From: Klebsiella sp. RIT-PI-d
Lineage (GTDB): Bacteria > Pseudomonadota > Gammaproteobacteria > Enterobacterales > Enterobacteriaceae
NCBI RefSeq assembly: GCF_001187865.1
Contig: NZ_LGIT01000009.1
Location: 1,550,001 to 1,614,000 of the forward strand
Reading direction: 5' to 3'
DNA length: 64,000 nucleotides
Shown: positions 47,768 through 59,255 of the stretch, piece by piece
Layout of the letters: the number at the start of each line of letters is the position of its first letter
Position numbering within the stretch: the first letter of the stretch is position 1
Program-made: the position numbers and the translations under genes
The notes under the pieces: generated by a model
Told to the model about the DNA's origin: nothing
The model's database searches: none
The model's input: only the letters and a program-made list of their open reading frames with translations

Positions 47768-48979
47768 ATGACGTGGCAACACTTCAAACAGACTTATTTA
47801 ATTAAATTCTGGGCACCTGCTCCCGCCGTTATCGCGGCCGGTATTCTCTCCACTTATTATTTTGGTATTACCGGCACGTTCTGGGCGGTGACCGGCGAAT
47901 TTACGCGCTGGGGCGGGCAGCTGCTTCAGCTGGTCGGGGTGCACAGCGAAGAGTGGGGATATTATAAACTGATCCACCTGGAGGGTTCGCCGCTGACGCG
48001 GATCGACGGAATGATGATCATTGGCATGTTTGGTGGCTGCTTTGCGGCAGCGCTGTGGGCTAACAACGTCAAATTACGCTTACCGCGCAGCCGTATTCGC
48101 ATCTTTCAGGCCATCGCCGGCGGGATTATTGCCGGTTTTGGTGCTCGCCTGGCGATGGGCTGTAACCTGGCGGCCTTCTTTACCGGTATTCCTCAGTTTT
48201 CACTGCACGCCTGGTTTTTCGCGCTCGCCACCGCTCTCGGCTCGTGGTTTGGCGCGCGCTTTACGCTGCTGCCCGTATTTCGTATCCCGGTTAAGATGCA
48301 GAAAGTATCTGCCGCCTCACCGCTGACGCAGAAGCCCGAGCAGGCGCGCCGCCGCTTTCGTCTTGGGATGCTGGTATTTATCGGGATGCTGGGCTGGGCG
48401 CTCTTCACCGCGATGGACAAACCCAAACTGGGTCTGGCGATGCTGTTTGGCGTGGGCTTTGGTTTACTGATCGAACGCGCGCAAATTTGTTTCACCTCGG
48501 CGTTCCGCGACATGTGGATCACCGGGCGGACGCATATGGCGAAGGCCATTATCTTCGGGATGGCGGTGAGCGCCATCGGTATCTTCAGCTACGTACAACT
48601 GGGCGTAGAGCCGAAAATCATGTGGGCCGGTCCCAACGCGGTGCTCGGCGGCTTACTGTTTGGCTTCGGCATTGTCCTTGCCGGGGGCTGCGAAACCGGC
48701 TGGATGTACCGTGCCGTTGAAGGACAGGTGCACTACTGGTGGGTGGGTCTTGGCAACGTAATCGGGTCGACGATCCTCGCTTACTACTGGGACGATCTCG
48801 CCCCTTCGCTTGCCACCTCGTGGGATAAAGTCAATTTACTTAACACCTTTGGTCCGCTCGGCGGGCTGTTGATGACTTACGCGATGCTGTTTATCGCCCT
48901 GATGTTAATTATCGGCTGGGAAAAACGCTTTTTCCGCCGTAAAGCGCTTGCCACTACCGCTGTTAAGGAGTGTATATGA
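47768..48979 (+). CDS. yedE: YedE/YeeE family sulfur or selenium transporter
   Basis: A 403-residue membrane protein with about ten hydrophobic segments in two YeeE/YedE-type halves. The cysteine motifs GARLAMGCNLAAFF and AGGCETGWMYRAVEGQ are the sites used by the family to pass thiosulfate or related sulfur compounds across the membrane. E. coli YedE has been linked to selenium/sulfur handling. The stop overlaps yedF by 4 bases (ATGA), so the pair works together. Confidence 0.92.
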   Translation: MTWQHFKQTYLIKFWAPAPAVIAAGILSTYYFGITGTFWAVTGEFTRWGGQLLQLVGVHSEEWGYYKLIHLEGSPLTRIDGMMIIGMFGGCFAAALWANNVKLRLPRSRIRIFQAIAGGIIAGFGARLAMGCNLAAFFTGIPQFSLHAWFFALATALGSWFGARFTLLPVFRIPVKMQKVSAASPLTQKPEQARRRFRLGMLVFIGMLGWALFTAMDKPKLGLAMLFGVGFGLLIERAQICFTSAFRDMWITGRTHMAKAIIFGMAVSAIGIFSYVQLGVEPKIMWAGPNAVLGGLLFGFGIVLAGGCETGWMYRAVEGQVHYWWVGLGNVIGSTILAYYWDDLAPSLATSWDKVNLLNTFGPLGGLLMTYAMLFIALMLIIGWEKRFFRRKALATTAVKECI

Positions 48980-49209
48980 AAACAATTGTTCCGGATTACC
49001 GTCTTGATATGGTCGGTGAACCCTGCCCTTACCCGGCAGTAGCGACGCTTGAAGCGCTGCCGCAGTTAAAGAAGGGAGAGATTCTGGAAGTGGTCAGCGA
49101 CTGTCCGCAATCCATTAACAATATTCCGCTGGATGCGCAGAACCACGGCTATACGGTGCTGGATATCCAGCAGGACGGACCGACAATCCGCTATTTAATT
49201 CAGAAGTAA
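48976..49209 (+). CDS. yedF: TusA-family sulfur carrier protein YedF
   Basis: A 77-residue TusA-like protein, almost identical to E. coli YedF. The carrier cysteine is in DMVGEPCPYPAVATLEAL. The ATG at 48976 has AAGGAG five bases upstream and overlaps the yedE stop. It is thought to accept sulfur from YedE for transfer. Confidence 0.95.
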   Translation: MKTIVPDYRLDMVGEPCPYPAVATLEALPQLKKGEILEVVSDCPQSINNIPLDAQNHGYTVLDIQQDGPTIRYLIQK

Positions 49210-49225
49210 ATTCTGCGGCACATCG

Positions 49226-49257
49226 GGCGATTGCGCATCTCCGGCAATCGCCTCTTG
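49226..49257 (+). terminator. Terminator after yedF
   Basis: GGCGATTGC and GCAATCGCC form a perfect 9-base stem with a 9-base loop, followed by TCTTGT. It lies between the convergent yedF and fliE stops and may serve both strands. Confidence 0.65.
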
Positions 49258-49271
49258 TCAGACACCCTGCC

Positions 49272-49583
49272 CTACACGCTCATCGACATAATGTCCTGAT
49301 AGGCAGAAATTAGCTTATTACGCACCTGAATCCCCATTTGCAGGGAGACGGACGATTTTTGTAGATCGGTCATCACGTCATTTAGCGCCACGCCCGGCTC
49401 GCCCAGCGTAAATTTCTCCGCCTGCACGCGGGCCGCATTCTGCGTATCGCTGATACGGTCAATGGCAGCGTGCAACTGTCCGGCAAAGCCGACGGTCGGT
49501 TCGTTCTGCACACTCTGATTACGCGCCACGCTGGCGGTTGCCTGCAGTGTGCTCAGTACGCCTTCAATACCCTGAACAGCCAT
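49272..49583 (-). CDS. fliE: Flagellar MS-ring/rod adaptor FliE
   Basis: A 103-residue protein that links the MS ring to the proximal rod and is the first export substrate. Its C-terminal half ([20 protein letters not shown] to [10 protein letters not shown]) is the conserved part. It stands alone on the minus strand, divergent from fliF, with about 210 bases between for two class 2 promoters. Confidence 0.96.
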   Translation of the reverse strand: MAVQGIEGVLSTLQATASVARNQSVQNEPTVGFAGQLHAAIDRISDTQNAARVQAEKFTLGEPGVALNDVMTDLQKSSVSLQMGIQVRNKLISAYQDIMSMSV

Positions 49584-49797
49584 TCTTTACCCCTGGTGGA
49601 ATTTGACGCGATGAGATTACCAGCTTGTCAATGGGATAAAGGCGTTAAATAACGTAGAAAAAACAGGTTATTTCACCCATCGAAAATTGAAAATCATCAA
49701 ATAATAGCGGGGCTAACAGTATGCGTTTGCCGACCCGGGAGTCAGTTTTGTTTCACTACACGTTTACCGCCATTCACCAGGATTTACGAGGTGCGCA

Positions 49798-51495
49798 ATG
49801 AGCGCGGCTACAACGACTACGTCACAAGCGAAAACCGCTGAGTGGATAAATCGCCTGCGCGCTAACCCTAAAATTCCGCTGATGGTAATAAGCGCCGCTG
49901 CCGTGGCTGTGGTCGTCGCCATGGTGCTGTGGGCAAAAAGCCCGGAATACCGAACGTTATTCAGCAATCTGTCCGATCAGGATGGCGGGGCTATTGTTTC
50001 GCAGCTGACGCAGATGAATATCCCCTATCGCTTTGCCGATAACGGCGGCGCGCTTGAAGTCCCGGCGGACAAAGTGCATGAACTGCGCCTGCGTCTGGCG
50101 CAACAGGGACTGCCTAAAGGCGGTTCCGTTGGCTTTGAACTGCTGGATCAGGAAAAGTTTGGTATCAGCCAGTTCAGCGAGCAGGTGAATTATCAGCGGG
50201 CGCTGGAAGGCGAACTGGCCCGCACTATCGAAACGCTGGGTCCGGTGAAAACCGCCCGCGTTCACCTGGCGATGCCAAAACCCTCGCTGTTCGTGCGCGA
50301 GCAGAAATCTCCTTCCGCCTCGGTCACGGTCAATCTTGAGCCGGGACGCGCGCTGGATGAGGGACAAATCAGCGCGGTGGTCCATCTGGTCTCCAGTGCC
50401 GTCGCCGGGCTGCCTACCGGTAACGTAACGCTGGTCGATCAGGGCGGGCATTTGTTGACCCAGTCCAGTACCGGCGATCGGGCGCTTAACGATGCGCAAC
50501 TGAAATATGCGTCCGACGTAGAAGGCCGTGTTCAGCACCGGATTGAGTCTATTCTTGCGCCCATCGTGGGTAACGGCAATGTCCATGCGCAGGTCACCGC
50601 GCAGATCGACTTTGCCGATAAAGAACAAACCGAAGAGCAATATCATCCCAACGGCGACAGCAGCAAGGCGGTGATGCGCTCCCGCCAGCTTAATATCAGC
50701 GAGCAAAACGGTGGCGGGATCGTGGGCGGCGTACCGGGCGCACTCTCGAATCAGCCTGCCCCGGCCAATACCGCGCCGATTGCTAATCCGCCGACCACCA
50801 CCGCGCAAAACGGCCAGCAGAATGCGCAGGCGGCCTCAACGTCGACCGGCAGCAACAATAGTGCCGGTCCGCGTAATTCTCAGCGTAATGAAACCACCAA
50901 CTATGAAGTTGATCGCACGATCCGTCATACCAAATTAAACGTGGGCGACGTGCAGCGTCTTTCGGTGGCCGTGGTGGTGAACTACCGCACGCTGACGGAC
51001 GGTAAGCCGCTGCCGCTGACCGCCGATCAGATGAAGCAAATTGAAGATCTGACCCGCGAGGCAATGGGCTACTCCACCAATCGTGGCGATACTCTGAACG
51101 TGGTGAACTCGCCGTTCAGCACCGTGGATGAAACCGGCGGTGAATTGCCGTTCTGGCAACAGCAGTCGTTTATCGATCAGTTGATGAGTGCCGGACGCTG
51201 GCTGCTGGTTCTGCTGGTGGCGTGGCTGCTGTGGCGTAAAGCCGTACGGCCGCAGCTGGTGCGTCGTCAGGAAGAGATCAAAGCCGTACAGGAAGAGGCG
51301 CAGGCGCGTCAGGAAACCAGTACCGTCGATGGGGTTGAGGTTCGCCTGAGCAAAGATGAGCTTACCCAACAGCGTCGCGCCAACCAGCGCATGGGCGCTG
51401 AGGTGATGAGCCAGCGTATTCGTGAAATGTCAGATAACGATCCGCGCGTCGTCGCGCTGGTCATTCGCCAGTGGATGAATAACGAACATGAGTAA
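49798..51495 (+). CDS. fliF: Flagellar MS-ring protein FliF
   Basis: A 565-residue ring protein. Two membrane segments (about 25-45 and 465-485) flank the large periplasmic ring-building part with RBM folds ([16 protein letters not shown]-like [37 protein letters not shown]). A disordered Asn/Thr/Ala-rich segment lies near 320-360. The C-terminal cytoplasmic tail binds FliG. It starts the fliFGHIJK operon and overlaps fliG by 8 bases. Confidence 0.97.
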   Translation: MSAATTTTSQAKTAEWINRLRANPKIPLMVISAAAVAVVVAMVLWAKSPEYRTLFSNLSDQDGGAIVSQLTQMNIPYRFADNGGALEVPADKVHELRLRLAQQGLPKGGSVGFELLDQEKFGISQFSEQVNYQRALEGELARTIETLGPVKTARVHLAMPKPSLFVREQKSPSASVTVNLEPGRALDEGQISAVVHLVSSAVAGLPTGNVTLVDQGGHLLTQSSTGDRALNDAQLKYASDVEGRVQHRIESILAPIVGNGNVHAQVTAQIDFADKEQTEEQYHPNGDSSKAVMRSRQLNISEQNGGGIVGGVPGALSNQPAPANTAPIANPPTTTAQNGQQNAQAASTSTGSNNSAGPRNSQRNETTNYEVDRTIRHTKLNVGDVQRLSVAVVVNYRTLTDGKPLPLTADQMKQIEDLTREAMGYSTNRGDTLNVVNSPFSTVDETGGELPFWQQQSFIDQLMSAGRWLLVLLVAWLLWRKAVRPQLVRRQEEIKAVQEEAQARQETSTVDGVEVRLSKDELTQQRRANQRMGAEVMSQRIREMSDNDPRVVALVIRQWMNNEHE

Positions 51496-52483
51496 TCTTA
51501 CCGGAACGGAAAAAAGCGTCATTCTGTTAATGACCATTGGCGAGGATCGCGCTGCCGAGGTGTTTAAGCATCTCTCCAATCGCGAGGTCCAGCATCTTAG
51601 TGCGGCAATGGCCAACGTCCGGCAAATCTCCAACAAGCAGTTAACGGAAGTGCTGGGCGAATTTGAGCAGGAAGCGGAGCAGTTTGCCGCGCTCAACGTC
51701 AATGCCAGCGACTACCTGCGTTCCGTGCTGGTCAAAGCGCTGGGCGAAGAACGCGCTGCCAGTCTGCTGGAAGATATTCTCGAAACCCGCGAGACCTCCA
51801 GCGGGATCGAGACGCTCAACTTTATGGAGCCGCAAAGTGCAGCGGATCTTATTCGCGACGAGCATCCACAGATCATCGCCACCATCCTTGTGCATCTTAA
51901 ACGTGGACAGGCAGCCGATATTCTGGCGCTGTTCGATGAACGTCTGCGCCATGACGTTATGCTGCGTATTGCCACCTTCGGCGGCGTACAGCCCGCCGCG
52001 CTGGCAGAACTGACGGAAGTGCTCAACAATCTGCTCGACGGGCAGAATCTCAAGCGCAGCAAAATGGGCGGCGTGAGAACCGCAGCCGAGATTATCAACC
52101 TGATGAAGACCCAGCAGGAAGAAGCGGTCATCTCTGCCGTACGCGAATTCGACGGCGAGCTGGCGCAAAAAATCATCGACGAGATGTTCCTGTTCGAAAA
52201 TCTGGTGGAAGTCGACGACCGCAGCATTCAGCGGTTGTTGCAGGAAGTGGACTCCGAGTCCCTGCTGGTGGCCCTCAAAGGTGCCGAGCAGCCGTTGCGC
52301 GAGAAGTTCCTGCGCAATATGTCGCAGCGCGCCGCCGATATCCTGCGCGACGATCTCGCCAACCGGGGTCCGGTCCGTTTGTCGCAGGTGGAAAACGAAC
52401 AGAAAGCGATTCTGTTGATTGTCCGGCGTCTGGCAGAAACCGGCGAAATGGTGATTGGCAGCGGCGAGGATACCTATGTCTGA
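51488..52483 (+). CDS. fliG: Flagellar motor switch protein FliG
   Basis: A 331-residue rotor protein, the E. coli length. It contains the EHPQ motif ([20 protein letters not shown]) that contacts FliM, and the C-terminal torque helix ([22 protein letters not shown]) with the charged residues that meet MotA. It overlaps fliF and fliH. Confidence 0.97.
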   Translation: MSNLTGTEKSVILLMTIGEDRAAEVFKHLSNREVQHLSAAMANVRQISNKQLTEVLGEFEQEAEQFAALNVNASDYLRSVLVKALGEERAASLLEDILETRETSSGIETLNFMEPQSAADLIRDEHPQIIATILVHLKRGQAADILALFDERLRHDVMLRIATFGGVQPAALAELTEVLNNLLDGQNLKRSKMGGVRTAAEIINLMKTQQEEAVISAVREFDGELAQKIIDEMFLFENLVEVDDRSIQRLLQEVDSESLLVALKGAEQPLREKFLRNMSQRAADILRDDLANRGPVRLSQVENEQKAILLIVRRLAETGEMVIGSGEDTYV

Positions 52484-53177
52484 TCAACTGCTGTGGAAAA
52501 TCTGGCAGCCTGACAGCCTGTTTGCCCCGCTGACCGAGGCCGCGCCGTTTGAGGTTAACGATGCTCCACCCTCAGCGCCACAGGAAGAAGTTTCTGCTGA
52601 ACAACAGCTTCAGCAGCAGCTGGCGCAATTGCAAATTCAGGCCCATGAACAGGGCTATGCCGCCGGAATAGCCGAAGGCCGCGAGGCAGGACACGCCCAG
52701 GGATATCAGGAAGGTCTGACGCAGGGACTGGAACAGGGTCAGCACCAGGCGCGTCAGCTTCAGGAGCCGCTCCATGCGCGGATGCAGCAGCTGACCAGCG
52801 AGTTCCAGAACACGCTCGATGCGCTGGACAGCGTGATAGCCTCGCGTCTGATGCAAATGGCCCTGGAAGCCGCACGCCAAATTATTGGCGAAATGCCAAC
52901 CGTGGATCATAACGGGCTGATTAAACAAATTCAGCAGCTGCTTCAGCAGGAGCCGCTGTTCAGCGGTAAGCCGCAGTTACGAGTCCATCCGGATGATTTA
53001 CAGCGCGTTGAAGAGGTGCTCGGTGCCACTTTGAGTCTGCACGGCTGGCGGCTGCGCGGCGATAACACGCTGCACCCTGGCGGATGTAAAGTCTCTGCCG
53101 ATGAGGGCGATCTGGACGCCAGCGTTGCCACGCGCTGGCAGGAACTGTGCCGTCTGGCCGCACCGGGAGCCTGTTAA
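52476..53177 (+). CDS. fliH: Flagellar export ATPase regulator FliH
   Basis: A 233-residue stator-like protein that binds and restrains FliI. ATG 52476 with GAGGA upstream gives [15 protein letters not shown]. The Gly-rich repeat ([20 protein letters not shown], then [12 protein letters not shown]) with GxxxG spacing is typical, followed by the C-terminal FliI-binding domain. The gene overlaps fliG by 8 bases and shares one base with fliI (TAATG). Confidence 0.96.
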   Translation: MSDQLLWKIWQPDSLFAPLTEAAPFEVNDAPPSAPQEEVSAEQQLQQQLAQLQIQAHEQGYAAGIAEGREAGHAQGYQEGLTQGLEQGQHQARQLQEPLHARMQQLTSEFQNTLDALDSVIASRLMQMALEAARQIIGEMPTVDHNGLIKQIQQLLQQEPLFSGKPQLRVHPDDLQRVEEVLGATLSLHGWRLRGDNTLHPGGCKVSADEGDLDASVATRWQELCRLAAPGAC

Positions 53178-54547
53178 TGACCGCCCGCCTGAGCCGCTGG
53201 CTGCACACGCTCGATCATTTCGAAGCGAAAATGGCGCAGCTACCCGCCGTGCGCCGTTACGGTCGCTTAACGCGCGCCACCGGTCTGGTACTTGAAGCCA
53301 CCGGGCTACAGCTGCCGCTGGGCGCAACCTGCATTATTGAGCGTCAGGATCGGGGTGAAACACAGGAAGTTGAAAGTGAAGTGGTCGGTTTTAACGGCCA
53401 GCGTCTGTTTTTAATGCCCCTGGAAGAAGTCGAAGGCATTCTGCCTGGCGCACGGGTATACGCCCGAAACGGTAGCGGTGACGGTCTGCACAGCAGTAAG
53501 CAGCTGCCGCTCGGTCCGGCGCTGTTGGGTCGCGTCCTTGACGGTGCCGGTAAACCGCTGGACGGATTACCGGCACCGGAGACGACCGAAACCGGCGCGC
53601 TGATCACCCAGCCATTCAACCCGCTTCAGCGAACGCCCATTGAGCACGTGCTCGACACCGGTGTGCGCCCGATTAACGCGCTGCTCACCGTGGGACGCGG
53701 ACAGCGTATGGGGCTGTTTGCCGGCTCCGGCGTCGGTAAAAGCGTCCTGCTCGGCATGATGGCGCGATATACCGAAGCCGACGTGATTGTCGTCGGGCTC
53801 ATCGGCGAGCGCGGACGTGAAGTAAAAGATTTTATCGAAAACATTTTAGGTACCGAGGGGCGCGCCCGCTCGGTGGTCATTGCGGCACCGGCAGACGTCT
53901 CCCCTCTTCTGCGTATGCAGGGGGCCGCCTACGCCACGCGCATTGCCGAAGATTTTCGCGATCGCGGCCAGCACGTGCTGCTGATTATGGACTCCCTGAC
54001 CCGTTATGCGATGGCGCAGCGTGAGATTGCGCTGGCTATCGGTGAACCTCCGGCGACCAAAGGCTATCCACCATCGGTTTTTGCCAAACTGCCCGCGCTG
54101 GTTGAACGCGCCGGAAACGGCATTACCGGCGGCGGCTCGGTGACCGCGTTTTACACCGTGCTTACCGAGGGTGACGATCAGCAGGATCCGATTGCCGACT
54201 CTGCACGCGCTATTCTTGACGGTCATATTGTGCTCTCGCGCCGTCTGGCTGAAGCCGGGCACTATCCGGCCATTGACATCGAAGCCTCAATCAGCCGTGC
54301 GATGACCGCGCTTATTGATGAGCGTCATTACGCGCGGGTTCGTAATTTCAAACAGTTACTTTCCAGTTTTCAGCGCAACCGCGATTTAGTCAGCGTCGGC
54401 GCGTACGCCCGCGGTAGCGATCCGCTACTCGATCGGGCCATTGTGCTGTGGCCGCAACTGGAGGCGTTTTTACAGCAGGGCATTTTTGAAAAAGCAGGCT
54501 GGGAAGAGTCGCTCCAGGCACTGGAACTGATTTTCCCCACGGCGTGA
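53177..54547 (+). CDS. fliI: Flagellar export ATPase FliI
   Basis: A 456-residue ATPase related to F1-beta. ATG 53177 gives [20 protein letters not shown], as in E. coli (457). Walker A is [14 protein letters not shown], the catalytic glutamate is in [13 protein letters not shown], and Walker B is [15 protein letters not shown]. It helps to release chaperones and unfold export substrates at the base of the flagellum. Confidence 0.97.
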   Translation: MTARLSRWLHTLDHFEAKMAQLPAVRRYGRLTRATGLVLEATGLQLPLGATCIIERQDRGETQEVESEVVGFNGQRLFLMPLEEVEGILPGARVYARNGSGDGLHSSKQLPLGPALLGRVLDGAGKPLDGLPAPETTETGALITQPFNPLQRTPIEHVLDTGVRPINALLTVGRGQRMGLFAGSGVGKSVLLGMMARYTEADVIVVGLIGERGREVKDFIENILGTEGRARSVVIAAPADVSPLLRMQGAAYATRIAEDFRDRGQHVLLIMDSLTRYAMAQREIALAIGEPPATKGYPPSVFAKLPALVERAGNGITGGGSVTAFYTVLTEGDDQQDPIADSARAILDGHIVLSRRLAEAGHYPAIDIEASISRAMTALIDERHYARVRNFKQLLSSFQRNRDLVSVGAYARGSDPLLDRAIVLWPQLEAFLQQGIFEKAGWEESLQALELIFPTA

Positions 54548-54565
54548 TGACCCGGGAGAACCAAG

Positions 54566-55009
54566 GTGACGCAGAATAACGCATTATCCACTCTGAAGGA
54601 TCTGGCGGAAAAGGATGTTGATAACGCCGCGCTGCGCCTCGGCGAAATGCGCCGCGGCTGTCAGCAGGCGCAGGAACAACTTCAGATGCTAATGAACTAT
54701 CAGGATGAGTATCAGTCCAGCCTGAATACCGATATGAGCCAGGGTATTGGCAGCCAGCGCTGGCAAAATTATCAGCAATTTATTCAAACGCTGGAGAAAG
54801 CTATCGATCAGCATCGCCAGCAGTTGATGCAGTGGAATCATAAAGTCGATCAGGCGATGAATGTCTGGCGCGAGAAAAAACAGCGTTTGCAGGCGTGGCA
54901 GACCTTGTCTGACCGTCAGGCCAGCGCGGCCCTGCTGGCGGAAAACCGCCTCGATCAGAAAAAAATGGATGAGTTTGCCCAGCGCGCAACCCAAAGGAAA
55001 TACGAGTGA
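54566..55009 (+). CDS. fliJ: Flagellar export chaperone-escort FliJ
   Basis: A 147-residue antiparallel coiled-coil protein, the E. coli length. It starts at GTG 54566 with GGGAG upstream. It resembles the gamma stalk of F1 and links FliI to FlhA. Conserved parts are [20 protein letters not shown] and [17 protein letters not shown]. It overlaps fliK by 4 bases. Confidence 0.95.
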   Translation: MTQNNALSTLKDLAEKDVDNAALRLGEMRRGCQQAQEQLQMLMNYQDEYQSSLNTDMSQGIGSQRWQNYQQFIQTLEKAIDQHRQQLMQWNHKVDQAMNVWREKKQRLQAWQTLSDRQASAALLAENRLDQKKMDEFAQRATQRKYE

Positions 55010-56139
55010 TCACATTACCTCCTCTTAGCGTCAGCGATACCGACGCCACCCCGGGCGGCCTGTCTGTTAACAGTACAGAGGGCGGCGCGCAGGATTTTCT
55101 TAACCTGCTGGCGGGGGCGCTGGTCAGCGATAATGCACCGGCAGACGTCGCTGTTCATCGCGACCTGCGCGCCGATCTTCAGCCAGTCGGACAGGATGCA
55201 CTGCTCCAGGATATCACTGAGCACACTGCCCTGACCGATCTTAGCGACATCCATACGCTGCTGAACGGCCTGGCGCTGAATCAGACGCCGAAAACAGAGG
55301 GCAACGCTGCAAAAAGCGAACGTCCGGTGGCCACCCCTGATGAGGATGAGCTGGCCGACATCAGCGCCTTAATGGCAATGCTACCGCCGCCGTCCACGCC
55401 AGCGGCTACGCCGGCACCGCGAGCGCTGAGTGAGAGCAGCGCCGTTCTGCCAACTGGCGTTCAGTTGCAGAGCGGCTCCGGCAACGATAAACCGGCGCTT
55501 TCATTAAAAGAGGCACCTGCGGATACGTCTGCACGTCCGCAGGCTACTATTCCTGCGCAGCCATTCACGATAGCCCAGGCGCCGGCCGCGCTGCGGGTAG
55601 AAACAGAAAGCACGCCATCGCCGGTGGCGACACCTTCTCACGCGATGCCATTGATGGCCGCAACGCCGACGCCGACCGCCGCGCACGCCGCCGCCATCGC
55701 GACCGTTAATGCTCCGCTGGGTACCCCGGACTGGCAACAAACCGTCAGTCAGCACATTACGATGTTTACGCGTCAGGGGCAGCAAACGGCAGAGCTGCGT
55801 CTGAACCCGGAGAATTTGGGCCAGGTGCAAATCACTCTCAAAATGGATGATAACCAGGCACAGCTGCAGATGGTCTCTGCGCACAGCCATGTCCGTGCCG
55901 CGCTGGAAGCCGCACTGCCGATGCTGCGCACCCAGCTGGCCGAAAGTGGCATCCAGCTTGGGCAAAGCAGTATTAGTAGCGAAAACTTCGCCGGACAACA
56001 GCAGTCGTCCTCACAGCAACAGTCAGCCCGTCAGACCCCAACAGGCGGTCAGGCAGAGCCAGAAGATGAATTGCTGGCCGTTCCTGCCAGCCTGCAATCG
56101 CGGGTTTCGGGCAACCGTGCGGTAGACATCTTTGCTTAA
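55006..56139 (+). CDS. fliK: Flagellar hook-length control protein FliK
   Basis: A 377-residue secreted ruler, begun at GTG 55006. The N-terminal two thirds are Ala/Pro/Thr-rich and poorly conserved, as expected of the ruler part. The compact C-terminal domain (about 240-335) is conserved: [40 protein letters not shown]. It switches FlhB specificity when the hook reaches its length. Confidence 0.95.
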   Translation: MITLPPLSVSDTDATPGGLSVNSTEGGAQDFLNLLAGALVSDNAPADVAVHRDLRADLQPVGQDALLQDITEHTALTDLSDIHTLLNGLALNQTPKTEGNAAKSERPVATPDEDELADISALMAMLPPPSTPAATPAPRALSESSAVLPTGVQLQSGSGNDKPALSLKEAPADTSARPQATIPAQPFTIAQAPAALRVETESTPSPVATPSHAMPLMAATPTPTAAHAAAIATVNAPLGTPDWQQTVSQHITMFTRQGQQTAELRLNPENLGQVQITLKMDDNQAQLQMVSAHSHVRAALEAALPMLRTQLAESGIQLGQSSISSENFAGQQQSSSQQQSARQTPTGGQAEPEDELLAVPASLQSRVSGNRAVDIFA

Positions 56140-56244
56140 ACGCCAGAGGTAGCGTGATTATTCTCGTTTGTTCCACGCTTTGACCGACAGCGGACACGGG
56201 ATAATCACCCCATAAGCAGTACCGAAACAGGAAGCACGTATCAG
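56140..56244. other. Gap between fliK and fliL
   Basis: About 105 bases, the only sizeable gap inside fliF-R. In E. coli a class 2 FlhDC-dependent promoter for fliLMNOPQR lies at this point. I do not see a clear FlhDC box or a terminator here. Confidence 0.4.
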
Positions 56245-56715
56245 ATGACCGACTCCGCCATCACCACTAAAAAAAGCAAACGCGCCATTTGGCTCCCGCT
56301 GCTGGTGTTAATCACCCTCGTCGCGTGCGCCACCGCAGGCTACAGCTACTGGCGTATGCAGCAGCAGCCGGCTGCGCACGCGAAAGCAGAAGCTCCGCCG
56401 CCTGCCGCGCCGGTCTTTTTTGCGCTGGATACCTTTACCGTCAACCTGGGCGATGCGGATCGCGTACTGTACGTGGGCATTACCCTGCGCCTGAAGGATG
56501 AGGCTACTCGCGCCCGCCTGAATGAATACCTGCCGGAAGTCCGCAGCCGTCTGCTGCTGCTGTTCTCCCGTCAGGATGCCAGCCAGCTATCAACGAATGA
56601 AGGTAAGCAGGCACTGGTTGCGGCAATTAAAGAGACGCTGGGACAGCCGCTGGTCGCCGGGCAACCGCGCCAGGACGTGACCGACGTTCTCTATACAGCC
56701 TTTATTTTGCGGTAG
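56245..56715 (+). CDS. fliL: Flagellar basal body-associated protein FliL
   Basis: A 156-residue membrane protein with one N-terminal membrane helix (about 15-35) and a periplasmic stomatin-like domain ([20 protein letters not shown]) that rings the stator. The E. coli protein has 154 residues. It is first in fliLMNOPQR. Confidence 0.95.
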   Translation: MTDSAITTKKSKRAIWLPLLVLITLVACATAGYSYWRMQQQPAAHAKAEAPPPAAPVFFALDTFTVNLGDADRVLYVGITLRLKDEATRARLNEYLPEVRSRLLLLFSRQDASQLSTNEGKQALVAAIKETLGQPLVAGQPRQDVTDVLYTAFILR

Positions 56716-56719
56716 CGGC

Positions 56720-57721
56720 ATGGGCGATAGCATTCTTTCTCAGGCCGAAATTGACGCGCTGCTCAACGGCGACAGCGACAAAACCGATGAACCACAAAAG
56801 GGTAAATCGAGCGACAGCGACATTCGTCCCTACGATCCCAATACCCAACGTCGCGTCGTTCGCGAACGCTTGCAGGCGCTGGAGATCATTAACGAACGTT
56901 TTGCCCGCCAGTTCCGTATGGGGCTGTTTAACCTGCTGCGTCGTAGCCCGGATATTACCGTTGGTGCCATCCGCATTCAGCCGTATCACGAATTTGCGCG
57001 CAACCTGCCGGTGCCGACCAACCTAAACTTGATCCACCTGAAACCGCTGCGCGGTACCGGGCTGTTTGTCTTTTCGCCGGGGCTGGTGTTTATCGCTGTT
57101 GATAACCTGTTCGGCGGCGACGGTCGTTTTCCGACCAAAGTGGAAGGTCGCGAGTTCACCAATACCGAGCAGCGGGTGATAAACCGGATGCTCAAGCTGG
57201 CTCTTGAGTCGTATAGCGATGCGTGGAAAGCCATTCATCCGCTGGATGTTGAGTATGTACGTTCAGAGATGCAGGTGAAGTTTACCAACATCACAACGTC
57301 ACCGAACGACATCGTGGTCAATACCCCTTTTCATGTGGAAATCGGCAACCTGACCGGCGAGTTTAATATCTGCCTGCCGTTCAGCATGATTGAACCGCTG
57401 CGCGAAGTGCTGGTTAACCCGCCGCTGGAAAACTCACGCAGTGAGGACCAGAACTGGCGTGAAAATCTGGTGCGCCAGGTCCAGCATTCCGAGCTGGAGC
57501 TTATCGCCAATTTTGCTGATATTTCGCTGCGTCTGTCGCAGATCCTGAAACTGAAACCGGGCGATGTACTGCCTATTGAAAAACCCGATCGCATTATTGC
57601 GCATGTGGACGGCGTTCCCGTGCTGACCAGCCAGTACGGCACGGTTAATGGACAATATGCGCTGCGGGTTGAGCATTTGATCAACCCGATTTTGAATTCG
57701 TTGAATGAGGAACAGCCCTAA
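56720..57721 (+). CDS. fliM: Flagellar motor switch protein FliM
   Basis: A 333-residue switch protein. The N-terminal CheY-P binding peptide (DSILSQAEIDALLNG) is intact, followed by the middle domain that binds FliG (GGxG-type region near LFGGDGRFP) and a C-terminal SpoA domain. It shares one base with fliN (TAATG). Confidence 0.97.
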   Translation: MGDSILSQAEIDALLNGDSDKTDEPQKGKSSDSDIRPYDPNTQRRVVRERLQALEIINERFARQFRMGLFNLLRRSPDITVGAIRIQPYHEFARNLPVPTNLNLIHLKPLRGTGLFVFSPGLVFIAVDNLFGGDGRFPTKVEGREFTNTEQRVINRMLKLALESYSDAWKAIHPLDVEYVRSEMQVKFTNITTSPNDIVVNTPFHVEIGNLTGEFNICLPFSMIEPLREVLVNPPLENSRSEDQNWRENLVRQVQHSELELIANFADISLRLSQILKLKPGDVLPIEKPDRIIAHVDGVPVLTSQYGTVNGQYALRVEHLINPILNSLNEEQP

Positions 57722-58134
57722 TGAGTGACATAAATAACCCGTCCGATGACAACAACGGGGCAATGGACGATCTGTGGGCTGAAGCGTTGAATGAACAACA
57801 AAACCCGGCCGGGAAAAGCGCTGCCAGCGCTGTTTTCCAGCAGTTGGGCGGCGGCGATGTCAGCGGGACGCTACAGGATATCGATTTAATTATGGATATT
57901 CCGGTCAAACTGACCGTTGAGCTGGGCCGCACCCGGATGACCATTAAAGAACTGCTGCGCCTGACGCAGGGATCGGTGGTCTCACTCGACGGACTGGCGG
58001 GCGAACCGCTGGACATCCTGATTAACGGCTATCTGATTGCTCAGGGTGAAGTGGTGGTGGTCGCCGACAAATATGGCGTACGCATTACTGATATCATCAC
58101 CCCGTCAGAACGTATGCGTCGTTTGAGTAAATAA
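57721..58134 (+). CDS. fliN: Flagellar motor switch protein FliN
   Basis: A 137-residue C-ring protein, the E. coli length. An acidic N-terminus is followed by the SpoA domain (IMDIPVKLTVELGRTRMTIK, LDGLAGEPLDILINGYLIAQ). It forms the base of the C ring with FliM and docks FliH. Confidence 0.97.
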   Translation: MSDINNPSDDNNGAMDDLWAEALNEQQNPAGKSAASAVFQQLGGGDVSGTLQDIDLIMDIPVKLTVELGRTRMTIKELLRLTQGSVVSLDGLAGEPLDILINGYLIAQGEVVVVADKYGVRITDIITPSERMRRLSK

Positions 58135-58509
58135 ATGAAAACTCAGGCCACGGTCGTTCAGCCGGCCGTTTCCCCCGTCTCGTCGCTCATGCAGGTCAGC
58201 GGCGCGCTACTGGGCATTATATTTCTAATCCTGATGGCCGCATGGGTATTAAAGCGCGTGGGATTCGGCGGTAAAAGCGCTCCGGCGCGCGGTCTGAAAG
58301 TTAGCGCAGGCGCCACGCTTGGCCCGCGTGAACGTATCGTGATTGTTGAGGTAGAAGACGCACGTCTGGTCCTCGGCGTAACGGCTGGACAGATTTCACT
58401 GTTGCATACGCTACCCCCTGCGGCTGCCGACACGGTACCCGCCGCACCCGTCGCCCCCGATTTTGCATCAATGATGAAAAACCTTCTCAAGCGTTCCGGG
58501 AGATCCTGA
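58135..58509 (+). CDS. fliO: Flagellar biosynthesis protein FliO
   Basis: A 124-residue protein with one membrane helix (about 22-42) and a cytoplasmic domain ([20 protein letters not shown]). It helps FliP and FliR to assemble. It begins immediately after the fliN stop and its own stop overlaps the fliP ATG by one base. Confidence 0.94.
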   Translation: MKTQATVVQPAVSPVSSLMQVSGALLGIIFLILMAAWVLKRVGFGGKSAPARGLKVSAGATLGPRERIVIVEVEDARLVLGVTAGQISLLHTLPPAAADTVPAAPVAPDFASMMKNLLKRSGRS

Positions 58510-59246
58510 TGCGCCGCGTTGTCCCCTTTATTCTTGCCGGTCTGTGGCTGGCTGCGCCTGCGGCTATGGCACAGCTTCCCGGTCTGGTTACTCAGCCGCT
58601 CGCCAACGGCGGCCAGAGCTGGTCCCTGCCGGTACAGACGCTGGTGTTTCTTACCTCGTTAACCTTTTTGCCTGCGCTGTTGTTAATGACCACCAGCTTT
58701 ACCCGTATTATCATCGTTTTTGGCCTGCTGCGTAACGCCCTCGGTACGCCCTCTGCGCCACCCAATCAGGTGATGCTGGGTCTGGCCTTATTTTTGACCT
58801 TTTTTATTATGTCGCCGGTTATCGATAAGATTTATACCGACGCCTATCAGCCGTTTAGCGAAAATAAAATCTCGCTGGACGTCGCCATGGAAAAAGGCGC
58901 TCAGCCGCTGCGCGAATTTATGCTGCGCCAGACGCGTGAAGCCGATCTGGCGCTGTTTGCTCGCCTGGCAAACAGCGGCCCTATTGACGGGCCAGAAGCC
59001 GTCCCGCTGCGAATTTTGCTGCCGGCTTACGTGACCAGCGAACTGAAAACCGCTTTTCAGATTGGCTTCACTATCTTTATTCCGTTCCTGATTATCGATC
59101 TGGTTATTGCCAGCGTGCTTATGGCTCTGGGGATGATGATGGTGCCCCCGGCAACCATTGCCCTGCCCTTTAAACTCATGCTGTTTGTGCTGGTGGATGG
59201 CTGGCAGCTGCTGGTCGGTTCACTGGCCCAGAGCTTTTACAGTTAA
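58509..59246 (+). CDS. fliP: Flagellar export gate protein FliP
   Basis: A 245-residue export gate subunit, the E. coli length, with a cleavable signal sequence (to about AMA) and four membrane segments. The Met-rich gate loop ([20 protein letters not shown]) and family signature [18 protein letters not shown] are present. Five FliP copies form the pore with FliQ and FliR. Confidence 0.97.
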   Translation: MRRVVPFILAGLWLAAPAAMAQLPGLVTQPLANGGQSWSLPVQTLVFLTSLTFLPALLLMTTSFTRIIIVFGLLRNALGTPSAPPNQVMLGLALFLTFFIMSPVIDKIYTDAYQPFSENKISLDVAMEKGAQPLREFMLRQTREADLALFARLANSGPIDGPEAVPLRILLPAYVTSELKTAFQIGFTIFIPFLIIDLVIASVLMALGMMMVPPATIALPFKLMLFVLVDGWQLLVGSLAQSFYS

Positions 59247-59255
59247 GGCGTGCGA

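Noticed and set aside
49957-50808. Long open frame of 283 codons on the minus strand opposite fliF.
   Set aside because: Antisense shadow with Arg/Gly/His-rich low-complexity translation.
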